Below, piece by piece: positions 1 to 11,000 of a stretch of DNA of 64,000 bases; positions within the stretch are counted from its first letter, which is position 1, and each line of letters starts with the position of its first letter. The translations under genes and the position numbers were made by a program. Origin of the DNA: Antedon mediterranea (lineage: Eukaryota > Echinodermata > Crinoidea > Comatulida > Antedonidae). The notes under the pieces are model-generated. The model was not told the origin of the DNA. It saw only the letters and a list, made by a program, of their open reading frames with translations, and made no database searches. The stretch is taken from positions 40,499,804 through 40,563,803 of the forward strand of contig NC_092671.1 of the NCBI RefSeq assembly GCF_964355755.1. Direction: 5' to 3'.

Positions 1-1352
1 CTGTCTATACTATCAAACTAGTTTGACAATTGTGATGTGCCCAAATATGGTAGTGATGTCCAAATATGGTAGTAATATCACATCAAGTCTATATCAGGGA
101 TGAAAATTAACCTTTAAACCATAGTGGCCAGCAGGGCCAGTTAAAGTTGAAGGATGGTCGCCCTTATTAAAAATGGCTGGCCCTTATTAAAAATGGCCGG
201 CCCTTATTAATTTTTTGTACACATTTTTTTTGCCCGACGGGGGTGGGGATAACCCCCCCCCCCATCCCCACCGGGCAAAAAAAATGTATACTGTACCTCT
301 CCCCTAAAAGCCCCCACACCCACCTTCACACACAATATTTTCCGTGGGGATTGTATTATTCTACAGTAAAAAAACTCAAGCCAATTTTTTTTTTATGGCC
401 TGGGTAGATTGGGTTTCAGGAGCCTGGAGAATCCTGTCCTGGCCAACTATGCCTTTAGCCTAGCTTTTCTAGCCTATAGCTTGTTGGTCTAGAAATCAGA
501 CAGAAAACTGTATTTACCTTCAATTCATAAATTATACAATTCTAACATGCAACAGCCATTAAAATATTGATAATAAGTTACAAAGTATCATTTTAAAATA
601 ATTAAGAAAGATATTTGCTCGTGTTTACATGTGTCACACATGGGCGCACGCACAATATTGGGGAGGGCTGTGAGAGAGAGCTTCTAGAAGATGCACGTGT
701 TTTGAGGAGGATTTGAGTGACCAAAATTTGTTAGAACTTTCGAAGAAATAATCCATCTTCAAAATGACATAATTAAAGCAACTAAGCTTTTTAAATAATA
801 AACATTATATTTAGGCCTCCTATATTAATTTTTCCTTTTAAAATTAAATATATTTTATTAACTCGTTCCATAAAAACATGTAGTAAGCATAAAAGGAAAA
901 ATTATTGGTTGGGACATGTGCTTCCTGTAAAGGAGGTGTTTCTATGACACCGTACAGGTTGCACTATGAGGCGATGAAGTAAACTCGCCCTTGAATGCAG
1001 GCAGGGGAATCCCCTTTGTTGGTACCTCGCACTGTGAGATGGAGCACGATTAATTGCTCTTCTTTTCAAAGGTTGTTGAGTGCGATCGCGATCGCGATCC
1101 TTAAAAACCGAGGGACTGCCATTAGGCTTGTAGCTTTATAACTTAGCTTATATATTATTAGCCTAGGCCTAGATTGGTTATAAAAGGTAGGTGGATGCAG
1201 TTTCTGGAAGTCGCCAGACGGGTCGACCATCACAAAATTAATACTCGCCCTTACCAAATAAAGGTCGCCATTGGCGACCGGGCGACCGTTAATTTTCAGC
1301 CCTGCTATATATGGGCACATTTTTTGTCACATCAATTTTGATAGTGTAGACA
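1..1352. mobile_element. Short TIR transposon (MITE), interrupted, left end at window edge
   Basis: The first ~50 bases and the bases up to 1352 are imperfect inverted repeats. The left end reads TGTCTATACTATCAAA with TGATGTGCCCAAATATGG further in; the right end, reversed, reads TGTCTACACTATCAAAA followed by GTGCCCATATA. Without the element inserted at 95-1304 the copy would be only ~145 bp, so it is a palindromic MITE. A related end (TTTGATAGTGTGGACAGG) recurs near 12570-12597. It lies in the intron upstream of the first visible WAC exon. The target duplication cannot be seen because the window starts at the left end. Confidence 0.5.
95..1304. mobile_element. hAT-like non-autonomous DNA transposon nested in the MITE
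   Basis: The left end is CAGGGATGAAAATTAAC and the right end, reversed, is CAGGGCTGAAAATTAAC. The CTATAT at 89-94 recurs at 1305-1310 as a probable target duplication. CAG-type termini with this sequence are common in hAT elements; the 6-bp duplication is shorter than the usual 8 bp, so the superfamily is tentative. No transposase reading frame is visible. The interior holds a GC-rich inverted repeat (about 228-290), a repeated short GGC-CTTATTAA motif near 165-215, and a stem-loop-rich stretch (about 905-1065). Confidence 0.5.
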
Positions 1353-1405
1353 AAGCTTAAAGCAGTAGGGCATTATTATACTAAAACAGTTATTTCTTTT
1401 GACAG

Positions 1406-1585
1406 AATCTAAACGTTCAAGTTCTGGATCACCAGGTACACCTTCACCAGGATCAACACAGCAGCGTAATAATTTACCTAGCCAACATTCTGTCACTACT
1501 AATGTACAAAAAATCTCCTCTTGCTCACCCTCAGTAGATAAACCAAATAATGTAGATAGTAAAACTGACGAAGGAGGCCAAGATA
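1406..1585 (+). CDS. WAC: WAC exon: Ser/Pro-rich segment
   Basis: The acceptor is a pyrimidine tract plus CAG before 1406; the donor GTAAGT follows 1585. The exon starts and ends in phase 1 and is 180 bp. The translation contains SSSGSPGTPSPGS and further Ser/Asn/Gln-rich sequence, which is low complexity and probably disordered. Confidence 0.8.
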
Positions 1586-1787
1586 GTAAGTTTGTTTTTA
1601 ATATTTTTTGTTTATCATCATCTTCGTATACTGTGCAGAACCTCATTTGAGTATAGTCGCACATGGTTAAATTTAATTGACCCAGAGGGCCCAGTGACTG
1701 GTACTAGTACACCGGGGTCACCCCTACTCATCTCAAAAGATGTACTGGGCTCTTTAAAGTGCACATGAGCTAGATGTGTACACTGAA

Positions 1788-1819
<32 letters not shown>

Positions 1820-4190
1820 CGTTTTACCACCAGAACCATGGAGTGAGTGAGCCTCGAACCCATGCAGTTATGTCTACAGTACATATTACGGTTCCACTGT
1901 CTTAACCGCTCGGCCACTCATTCAGTCTTTTTGTATCACATTTAAGTACTTACTAAAGTACCAAATTACTACCACCAGATCCATGGAGCGAGTGAGCCTC
2001 AAACCCTTGCCGATGTTATGACTACATATTACGATTCGACTGTCTTAACCGCTCGGCCACTCACTCAGTCTTTTTGTATCACATTTAAGTACTTACTAAA
2101 GTACCAAATTACTACCACCAGACCCATGGAGCGAGTGAGCCTCAACCCCTTGCCGATGTTATGGCTACATAATTAAGTTTCCACTCTCTTTAGCCACTCA
2201 CTCCTTTTGTATCACCTTTAAGTACTTAAGTACCAAATTTAAAATAAGTTTGTACTTTTGACAGGGCTATCAAATCCTTCACCGTTATCAGCAGCATCAG
2301 CTTCTGATCTCACATCTCCTGTAGTAACACATCTGTCACCAAGGCAACAGCAGCCAACACCTTTATCAACGTCAATTAATGTTGCATCACATGTATCACC
2401 TGACAATAAAAGGACAGATATCAAAATCAACTATAGTCCTCAATCCAGGTAGGTTATCCTATTTTATACAATAATAATACAGATTTCTAGTGTTCACTTT
2501 GCCACCGAAGGTGCTTTTAAATGCTTTTAGTATCACCTCCGAGTAAACGCACAATAATCAGTTGAGATTCATATATTTGTATTCATTGTATTTGTATTCA
2601 TATGTATTATGTGCTTAAAAATCAAAATGTATTATAAATTATTGTTATTTCTTTTTGTACTACACTATAGATTATTTTTTGCCACAAAGAGATTTTAAAT
2701 TGATTATTTAAATTATTCATTTCTTTATCATATTTTATTAAAATTTGAATTGCAGATTTTCATATTTATTATTGATCAGTTTACAGTACACATCATCATT
2801 ATCTGCCTACTGTATACTGTTCACAACCTCATTTGCACATGTTAGATTATTTAAGATTCTTAAACTTTTTATTAATTCAGGAAATCGAGTCCACCATTGG
2901 ACAACTTAAATAAAGCCAGCAGCAGTAGTACTCAGTCAGTACTAGAAGAACCAATAGTGACCAAGCCTCTACCCCTTCCTACAATCACTCCTTCCTTAGC
3001 AAGATATTGTGATGATAGTTTGTTATCACATGTTGCAGGATGGCATGCAGAACATGTACAGCGACAAGTATGTACTTTTTTTATATATTTATAATACAGT
3101 CAACTGTCCCAATACCAAACTCTCTGAAAACCGGAAACTCCCATAATACCAAACTTTTCTTCCAAACAGCCCCAAATTCATTTTTACCATTAAAAACACA
3201 TTCTGAAAACCAGATATATTTGGCCAGCCCAAAGGTATTGGGAGAGTTGACTGTAACTTTATTTAACCAAAACGTTTTGTCTACATTAATAATTGTAATG
3301 AACAATTGTATTGGAATCTCTGTGCCAGTATAATATGTTTGTTCAGATTTTATTATCCATTTAATTTTTTTTTATGGCATATTCAACAACAAAAACGTTA
3401 TTTTATTCAAATGGACAATATCTCTTTTTAAGTTTCTCTATATAAGAAAGTGAAAAAGCAGGTTCCAAGATTATTTTTTCAAACAAAAATGTTTTTATTT
3501 ATCAATAGGCTCGTAAAATAAATGATGAAAGTCATTTATTAGCAGCAGATTCAGCATCTCAAGTTTCAGTAGATTTAAAGTATGCCCGTTCATTAGTCAG
3601 AGCGTCAGAGATTCAAGTTACTTTACAAGAACAGAGGTAGGAACTTGTCCACTCAAGCGTGTTGACCAATGACAAGCGAAAGTTTGAATAATCCAAAGCT
3701 TGTGATTGGTCAACTTTCTTATGTTGCGTTTACGTCAATGTGTTGCGTTCTAGTGGGAACCAAACCTTATTTAATACTCTTTTTTAAAGCTTGGTCAATA
3801 CTTCATAACACCTGGTCAGTAGTAGAGCTATATTTCCTGGCCAATACTAGAGCTATATTGCCTGGTCAATATTTAATCCATAACACCTGGTCAGTAGTAG
3901 AGCTATATTGCCTGATCTTGTATTAACCACCTGATCTTGTATTAACCACCTGATCTTGTATTAACCACCTGATCTTGTATTAACCACCTGATCTTCTATT
4001 AACCACCTGATCTTCTATTAACCACCTGATCTTCTATTAACCACCTGATCTTCTATTAACCACCTATTGTATAATGCTACACAAATATTTTACTTAATAA
4101 ACTTTTTATTTGCATTTCAGATTACATTTTCTACAGCAACAAGTTAAAGAATTAGAGCGACTTAAAAGTGAAAATGCATTTATGTCATAG
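1406..4190 (+). CDS. WAC: WAC homologue, C-terminal exons (partial, 5' part outside window)
   Basis: Five coding exons: 1406-1585, 2265-2448, 2881-3067, 3509-3636 and 4121-4190 (TAG stop). All are flanked by AG/GT and joined in consistent phases, giving about 249 codons. The first three exons encode a Ser/Pro/Thr/Gln-rich, probably disordered region. The last two give a coiled coil ending QQQVKELERLKSENAFMS, which matches my memory of the vertebrate WAC C-terminus (LRQQIKELEKLKNQNSFMV). In vertebrates WAC is a nuclear WW-domain adaptor that recruits RNF20/40 for histone H2B ubiquitination and links to transcription and mTOR signalling. The WW domain would lie in upstream exons not in this window. 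The gene converges on the MAGUK gene at 7841-29281. Confidence 0.9.
1672..1925 (-). repeat. tRNA-derived SINE (tRNA-Ser/Leu-like head)
   Basis: On the minus strand the element starts with a tRNA-like head at about 1925-1850: GAGTGGCCGAGCGGTTAAG (A-box region) and, ~60 nt later, GGGTTCGAGGC (B-box region). The body continues to ~1675, ending in CAGTCACTGGGCCCTCTGGG. A related copy of the body lies at 26493-26646 in the opposite orientation, which shows a dispersed family. A and B boxes are the internal RNA polymerase III promoter of tRNA-derived SINEs. This is not a functional tRNA because the anticodon arm is not conserved. Confidence 0.75.
1921..2206 (-). repeat. Tandem copies of the SINE tRNA-like head (~128-bp unit)
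   Basis: The tRNA-like head of the preceding SINE is repeated twice more, at about 1975-2065 and 2105-2205. Each copy is linked by the same spacer (CAGTCTTTTTGTATCACATT, then AAGTACTTACTAAAGTACC). The third head is more degraded. The repeat therefore contains multiple A/B-box-like pairs on the minus strand within an intron of WAC. Confidence 0.7.
2265..2448 (+). CDS. WAC: WAC exon: Ser/Pro/Thr/Gln-rich segment
   Basis: The acceptor TTTTGACAG precedes 2265 and the donor GTAGGT follows 2448. It enters in phase 1 and leaves in phase 2. The translation is rich in Ser, Pro, Thr and Gln, for example LSPRQQQPTPLSTS. Confidence 0.8.
2881..3067 (+). CDS. WAC: WAC exon: start of conserved C-terminal region
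   Basis: The acceptor TTAATTCAG precedes 2881 and the donor GTATGT follows 3067. The segment ITPSLARYCDDSLLSHV then GWHAEHVQRQ resembles the conserved region before the coiled coil in vertebrate WAC. Confidence 0.85.
3097..3253. mobile_element. pogo/Tigger-like MITE with TA target duplication
   Basis: The ends are CAGTCAACTGTCCCAATACC and its inverted counterpart GGTATTGGGAGAGTTGACTG, each flanked by TA (3095-3096, 3254-3255). The same family occurs at 11442-11602. CAGT-type ends with a TA duplication are characteristic of pogo/Tigger members of Tc1/mariner. There is no coding capacity. It sits just after a WAC donor site. Confidence 0.75.
3509..3636 (+). CDS. WAC: WAC exon: coiled-coil part 1
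   Basis: The acceptor TCAATAG precedes 3509 and the donor GTAGGA follows 3636. It is phase 0 in, phase 2 out. The translation ARKINDESHLL...VDLKYARSLVRASEIQ is helical and matches the WAC coiled-coil region in order and spacing. Confidence 0.9.
3646..3769. mobile_element. Partial MITE, same family as 19425-19605
   Basis: It shares CCAATGACAAGCGAA, CTTGTGATTGGTCAA, TTGCGTTTACGTC and CTAGTGGGAACCA in the same order as the element at 19425-19605, but the left end is missing or degraded. It is non-coding and intronic. Confidence 0.55.
3915..4068. repeat. 19-bp tandem repeat, about 8 copies
   Basis: The unit is CACCTGATCTTGTATTAAC. The first four copies have CTTGTATT and the last four CTTCTATT, so the array grew by local duplication of two variants. 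It lies in the last WAC intron, about 50 bp before the final acceptor. Confidence 0.85.
4121..4190 (+). CDS. WAC: WAC terminal coding exon
   Basis: The acceptor TTGCATTTCAG precedes 4121. The exon encodes LHFLQQQVKELERLKSENAF-MS and a TAG stop at 4188-4190, with leucine/glutamine heptads typical of the WAC C-terminal coiled coil. Confidence 0.92.
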
Positions 4191-4525
4191 CAATGTTAGT
4201 GTATAATGGCCATTAGGTTTGTACAGCATTCCTGCTTGTTGTAGCCTATTGCTCTCACACAATGTGACATAGGATGGATACCGCTGAAGAAGAAGAAAGA
4301 CATGAGGTAACATTGAGGTTGATTACATGATGGAATGTTAACTGACTGTTGCTGCTGCTTGAGACATAGCATACATGGCTTTATTTATTATGTTACCCAC
4401 TATACTCATTTGTATGCTCAATTGAATATTGTTATATCTTTTGAATGAAACTGTGATTTGTTTACTCTAATTCTAGATGACTAGATGCAAGTATTTTTGA
4501 TAATAAACATTGTTTATCTTACTTT
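4191..4525 (+). other. WAC: Probable WAC 3' UTR and poly(A) signal
   Basis: The sequence after the stop is non-coding. A canonical AATAAA occurs at 4502-4507, and a second at about 4725-4730 could serve a longer UTR. Neither the cleavage site nor transcription can be confirmed from sequence. Confidence 0.5.
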
Positions 4526-5557
4526 GAAACGCTAGATATTCCATATAGATGAGTTTAATTATGAAACCCACTATTGTAACTTCATGGTGCATGCCATGAA
4601 AATGGTTTAAAACATTTAATATGCCACCAATGAATAATTAATACCACTTGCATATCAATATTGGGAGTTTAAAATTGGTTATTAGTAAAATTAAACAATT
4701 AAATTTAAAAACAGTGAACAATGAAATAAAGAATATATATTTATTAAATCTTATATTGGTTGATGGTATCTAAGTTTAAATGTTTAATGCACTTTGCAGC
4801 AATTATCTAAAGTTTGGATTTATTTAGAAACCATGTTCACTGTATGTATGGCCAGCTACCAAAAGGCTGTGCCATTGCATCCACATAGAGTCCACATACT
4901 TTGTGCTCAGGATTGGTTGCTCAGGATTGGTTGTAAACTGTCAACAATTGCTTCATTTTTGTATAAATTGTTGTGGCGATACAGATTCGTTGAGCCTGTT
5001 GTTGGTTAGATTTATTAAATAGCTTTGTCTTCGTTTTTATTCAGTTCTGTATCTTGAAAATAAGTTTTTTTATAAGAAAATGAAATTGGTGTCTCAATTT
5101 AATAGGAGAGTTATTAAATGTTAAAATAATTCTTAGTATAAAATACATGTTGAAATGACACAGGTGATAAATGACTTACAAAATGATTATTTACATTGTG
5201 ACCTCTTAAAGTCAGTTTAAAAAGTTTTTGTTTAGGAGTTGCAACACTTTTATGTTTTATACTACACAGTACAAACATCGCTGTAGTATAATTTTGTTCG
5301 TAGTAACACAAATTAATATGTTCGCTAAATTTTGATTATTAAATATGTATTACTCTACCGTGGTGGTACAGGTTGTTTAAAAGTGCATACTTGTTACAAA
5401 TTCTATTTATGATTCCTGTATGCACAATCTGATTTTAAATTAACATTCGAATTCAAATAAGAGGTTTTAAACTTTGTGATATCCTGTAATATTGTGTATG
5501 CAGATTAGTGGATACACAAGTACACCAACACCATACCATTTCAGTTTATTCACTATT

Positions 5558-5763
5558 TTATTCTACAGCAAGATTTTTGTTATCCTTTTTTTGTATTCTT
5601 CTGTAGAAGCGCTTGTACCATATGTAATCCAGCCAAATTAATGTATGCTGAATAGTAACTCCTTTAACAGCAGCATCAGTTACATCAAGCATAGAAATTC
5701 TTGTTTTTTCTTGGTATAAAGAGTTCAATTTGTAGAGAATATGGGTGGTATAAAAATGATTAA
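5558..5763 (-). CDS. Candidate unrecognised terminal exon (hypothetical)
   Basis: On the minus strand a plausible acceptor (TATTTACAG) ends at 5764. It is followed by 68 open codons and a TAA stop (5558-5560), including RISMLDVTDAAVKG and LIWLDYIWYKRFYRR. Codon choice looks coding-like, but I recognise no family. A second open stretch at about 5880-6065 (minus) could be an upstream exon, although its splice sites are weak and part overlaps a dispersed repeat. This may be chance. Confidence 0.25.
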
Positions 5764-5841
5764 CTGTAAATATTTATTTTGCCTCTCTAAAATTGAAAGA
5801 GATTAGTTTATGCTATTTATAGCAGCTGTGGGTAACTTAAG

Positions 5842-5880
5842 GGGAAGTATAGATTAGTAAAAGAAACTGACTGTGTAGAC
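5842..5880. repeat. Short dispersed repeat (partner at 22633-22671)
   Basis: About 37 bases containing TATAGATTAGTAAAAGAAAC and CTGACTGTGTAG are nearly identical at both places. The boundaries and family are unknown. Confidence 0.6.
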
Positions 5881-6599
5881 TTTTGGTGGCTGTACAAAGT
5901 AATGTACTGCCTATCTACCATTAGTGGATTCCCTGTGCCCACATCACGGCGTATAAATTGAGAAAATATAAAGAAGCTTTGGAACATCTGGGCAGTTAAA
6001 TTCCTATGCTGATTTTCTGAATAAATATGACGTAAAAAGTTCAAAGTGAACTTGATATATTGCACATAGTTTGTATTTGGTATTTGTTTGTTTGTGGGAT
6101 TTAAAAAAAGACAAGCAGGAATGAATGTAAATATGAAAGAAACTAGGCATACATACTCATCTTTGGTGACGCATTAAACGTTATACTGTAATACAATAGG
6201 AGCTTTAAATTTGCGACATTTGTTCAAGACAAGCTCTGTAAAATCGATTTTTCACATCAACTATACCATACACCCCAGAAAAGGTTGAAATCCACAATGA
6301 TAGCAAACTCGGTGTATGCAAATAGTACCTCCAAAAGACTCGGCAAAAACGAAAGCTCTCTAATAATTGAGATGAAGACAAGGAATAATAGTTGAACACT
6401 GCTGCCAAAGCACAATTTAATCATCAAAGGTAAAATAGGAAGTAAATAGATCTGTCAAATTTCAATTACAAAATAAAGATAACTTTATCTACAAATGTTA
6501 TTTTTACAAAAACGCCAATAACTACAGTATTCAAAATCTATTTACATTCAAAGTAATACATTAGAGAATATAAAAGGCTGTTGCTCACAATACTTTTAG

Positions 6600-7036
6600 G
6601 TCAGTTGCTAACATGTACTATATTCAGTTGCTAACATGTACTATATTCAGTTGCTAACATGTATTATATAACACCTATATAAATTCCTGTCATTTGATTG
6701 GACGAATGTGGGTCACATGGCGTGCAATAGTACGCACTATTCAACGATCGTTAAATAGTACTTTTTGAAACATTTTTGTTTGTTATTTAGATGTTATATA
6801 AAACAAATAATGAATGTTTTGTATTCGTGTAATGGTACAAATAATGGCACTTGGTGAATGATGAAAGGTTATATCAACTCGGCTTTGCCTCGTTGATATA
6901 ACCTTTCATCATTCACCTCGTGCCATTATTTGTACCATTGCACTCATAAACATTCATTATTTGTATACTATATTCAGTTGCTAACATGTACTATATTCAG
7001 TTGCTAACATGTACTATATTCAGTTGCTAACATGTA
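6600..7036. repeat. 23-bp tandem repeat interrupted by a foldback element
   Basis: Three copies of CAGTTGCTAACATGTACTAT(ATT) lie at about 6602-6665 and three more at 6972-7036. Between them is foreign sequence whose core is a near-perfect inverted repeat (6803-6879 against 6892-6964). The simplest reading is a foldback-type element that landed in an existing short array. Confidence 0.7.
6803..6964. mobile_element. Foldback/palindromic element
   Basis: The arms of ~73-77 bp are close to perfect reverse complements. Each includes ACAAATAATGAATGTTTT (outer) and GAATGATGAAAGGTTATAT (inner), with the loop centred on CTCGGCTTTGCCTCG. It is non-coding and would form a long hairpin if transcribed or single-stranded. 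Confidence 0.75.
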
Positions 7037-7840
7037 ATTTCTGGTATATGACATAATACTGGAAGTTCTGGTGTCTATGTGCAGAAATCTTGTATACAAC
7101 TTGAACATGTTTTACTGTATATCTATAACACTGCAGATCTCTGTACATGGCCCATAAGTCTGATTTAATTATTCATATACTACAGTAGTTCCCGAAAGAA
7201 GTTAGCAGCACTTAATTCAACTTTAATATTATGGTAACTGATGTTAAACACAAACAGTATACAAAATTAAGTACAATAATTAAAACCTAAAAACCAAGTA
7301 CTAAGTTAATAAAGTCATGCACTATGTGCTTAAACACCATAGATACCATAACACAATACAGTATATAGTTTAAAGTTCATTATTAAATTTAAACTTGGGC
7401 AGTTGATAATATATTGAATGCTATAGTACAAGCATTTCCAATTCTTAGTTTTTAGAACAATTCGTGAAATAAAAGAAAAACACAAACATTATAATTTTAT
7501 AAATTTATCTAAATAAATACATTTGTATAAATACTCTCTTGCCAACAACCTCTATCTGTTAATACATTTCAATAAATACTCTCTTGCCAACAACCTCTAT
7601 CTGTTAATATTGCAACATGTTCTTAATACAGTACAGTTAGTCTATTCCAAAACCAATAACTAAATTCCCCTTTTATATACGAAAAAATATAAATAAATAG
7701 TAATTCCATATAAACCCGGTAAAAATTGTAAGCTTCTTAAGTGAAACATTTAAATTATTTCCAAAAGAGCCTTCATAAATTCATTTCCTGCTAACTCTTA
7801 AAAGTATACATAATTCTGACTTATAAGTAATACTTATATT

Positions 7841-8026
7841 TTAGTACTGATCATAAACCCACGATACCGGGACCCATTGATGGTATTTTGTTAAGTTTTC
7901 TAGTGCTGTCAAAAGCATATTATACGATTCATCTATGTTGTTGTTTTCTATTATTAAGTCAAATGTATGTCTGTAATTGTTCTCTAGTCTTGCGCTCTCC
8001 TCAACTGTTTTCCGGAGATCAGAATC
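7841..8026 (-). CDS. MPP-like exon 12: GUK-like C-terminus and stop
   Basis: The acceptor TTTGTAG ends at 8027. The exon encodes [15 protein letters not shown] and ends [13 protein letters not shown] before a TAA at 7841-7843. The WVPxSWVY ending is characteristic of MPP/PALS proteins. Confidence 0.93.
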   Translation of the reverse strand, partial: DSDLRKTVEESARLENNYRHTFDLIIENNNIDESYNMLLTALENLTKYHQWVPVSWVYDQY

Positions 8027-11000
8027 CTACAAATAGGTTGAAAAGGTTACAGTTATTAAGTTGTTTCTGCACAAATATAACAGCAAAGTAAGTATATACT
8101 TATGATATAGTACTTAATATACAGTACAATGTATTGGTTCATACTGTATGTCATTAATGTAGTATGAAATGTCAATCTTTTGTTACTGTATACTACTGAC
8201 AAGAATACTAAATTGGGTCCAAACGTTAATTCATTCATTCATCTGTGGAAAATTACTTCCATTTATTGTCATTTGCATATAAAATATAATAGAAAATATG
8301 TTTGCTTCGAGATATACAATACAGATAAATGAAAGTAACAAAAACTAATTAGGATTTTTGTTATTTTAAACTTACCATAACTTGTTTGGATGACAGGCCT
8401 GCTTTCTCGGACTCTCTGTGCATATCTTTAAGTGTTTTAAAATCAGGAGATTTGACAAATACAATAAATGGAAGAAATTCACTGGTCCTCAAGGCTTTTA
8501 CTGCCTGTAAAAAAAAAAGAAAAGACCATAGTTATTCTGTATATTAAAAACATTAATAATACAATATAAAATTTGTGGAAAGTTATGCAACAGATGCATA
8601 TCCGTTACTTAGAAATTACCTTCATTTGAACCTTCTTTTGAGCCCTATACAAAGCCTATATGGCCATATATAAGCCCTATACAAAGCCTATATGGCCATA
8701 TATAAGCCCTATACAAAGCCTATATGGCCATATATAAGCCCTATACAAAGCCTATATGGCCATATATAAGCCCTATACAAAGCCTATATGGCCATATATA
8801 AGCCCTATACAAAGCCTATATGGCCATATAAGCCCTATACAAAGCCTATATGGCCATATATAAGCCCTATACAAAGCCTATATGGCCATATATAGGCCCT
8901 ATACAAAGCCTATATGGCCATATAAGCCCTATACAAAGCCTATATGGCCATATATGAGCCCTATACAAAGCCTATATGGCCATATATAAGCCCTATACAA
9001 AGCCTATATAAAGCCCTATACAAAGCCTATATGGCCATATTATAAGCCCTATACAAAGCCTATATGATGGCCATATATAAGCCCTATACAAAGCCTATGG
9101 CCATATATATTTTTACATAATGCATAATGTAGACATAGTGCGTTTATAACACATTTCAAACTAAACTGAAATGTCTAATAATGTAATTATACCATTAATT
9201 CATACATACATTTATTTATTTGTTCCAAAACAAAATAAATGTAAGCAAAACAAGCTAAAAAACAGCTTATTACATTTAAGAGAAAATTCTAGATGCCTAC
9301 CTGAGGATTAACATCTAACACACACATTTTGTTATCTTTAATCACTCTCTTAACAGAATCTATCAATGTTCCATAAAGATTTCCTTCATAATCTCCGTAT
9401 TCTAAGTACATATTATTGTGAATATCTTCTTCCATTTGTAAGCGCTCGCAGAAGATATAATCTTCACCATCAATCTCAGAATCTCGTGGTGTTCTTGATG
9501 TACCTAGACAAATATAGTACAAGAAATGTTTCTCTTTTATTTTTCATTTCTTTTTAAAACATTGTACTTGTCTGTCTTTGTATTGTGTAAGTTTTATTGT
9601 AAGTTTTTTAATGTCTTTTTATGAATGTTTTTTAATCTATTGCTAAAAAAAACAAGACCATATTATGTAAAACAGGTGCAATATCTATACCTGATACAGA
9701 TATGTTTTTATCCTGTATAAATGTTTTAAATAAAAAAATAAAAATTATGCATGATTGATTCGTTTAGCTTATAAAAATATAATTAAAGCTAAATACTAAT
9801 TCACATTATTCTAAAAAAAACAAAACATCAAGTAAAAAATATCAATGTAAAAGTAAACATAAACCAACAAAGATCACTAAAAGCAGTGATTATTGTGAAA
9901 AAGAGAATTTTGCATTTTGGTATTAAATAGAAACAAAACAAAGAAAACACATTAAAAAATGTCTCATTAGACAACCATGCATTTCCCACTTCATACATTG
10001 TAGACCACAATGCAACTGACCACATTATGGATTTATGAAGATTTAACCAATCAGAGAACAGAGATTATGCTGCTCAGCAGACTATCCAACTTTAAAAATC
10101 AATCAAAGACAGGATGAAATGGCTCAATACAACTTGGATATATACCATTTAATTGAAGGAAATCATGGCATGTTAAATGACCCGACTACAAAAATAAAAG
10201 TCTAAACTTTACCAAGACGTTATAATTAGTACCACACTTGGAGCACAGGTATGTGTATAAGGCTAGGCCAAGCTAGGATATCAACACAGGGCTAGGGCCT
10301 AGACTAGGCCAGGCCTATATAGTGAATTTGGCAGCCTAGCTAGCTCAATCAATCAATGCCATGTACAAACTGGACTTAACCTCTTAAAGTAGGAGTTATG
10401 TAGGAGCCTAGCTACTAGCTTGAGCTTGAATTAGTTATTTATATTTGGCCTAGGCTAGACCCTATGTCATGATACATTTTGATTCAAATTTGTATTCTGG
10501 TTTTCATGGTAACTTTCTCCTTGCAATGAATGGCCATCAGGCACCATTCATATGCAAGCATTCAGTGCTTCATCTACTTAGGCACACTCAAGCACATCCC
10601 AAAGGACAGTATTCTGCTTGTGTGTACTTGAGGAATCCCCTACTTAGGGGTGGGATGGGCCTAGATCATTTTCACAATGATAATTTATTTTATTAACTAC
10701 AGTTTAAACAATGACACAACATATGCCTATTAGTATTAAATACATTAAAACATGTTTATTATATTGTTTGCACAAAAGGCAATCTTTAAAAGTTGAGATA
10801 CTGTAGCTGTTTTAAAATGTGTGGATTTTCTATGTAATAAATCAGTTACAGCAGAGAACTATTTCTTTATGCTACAGAAATCATTACTCTGTTATTGTTT
10901 GTTGGATCAAACGTACAAGGAACAACCAGGTGTATTGGTGTCTGAATAATTACAGCCATAGGGTATTTAAGGGCAACACATTTTATTGATAACACCATCA

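Larger units (their letters stand above)
4526..7840. other. Intergenic/3' flanking region between convergent WAC and MPP-like genes
   Basis: This 3.3-kb AT-rich stretch has no long reading frame. It holds one candidate exon (5558-5763, minus), a short dispersed repeat (5842-5880, shared with 22633-22671), a 23-bp tandem repeat interrupted by a foldback (6600-7036), and a ~50-bp direct duplication at about 7518-7610 (unit containing CTCTTGCCAACAACCTC). Part of 7000-7840 may be the 3' UTR of the minus-strand MPP-like gene, but I see no convincing poly(A) signal to fix its end. Confidence 0.5.

Noticed and set aside
1850-2206. Functional tRNA-Ser/Leu genes
   Set aside because: A- and B-box-like words are present, but acceptor and anticodon stems do not pair and the sequence continues into a SINE body.
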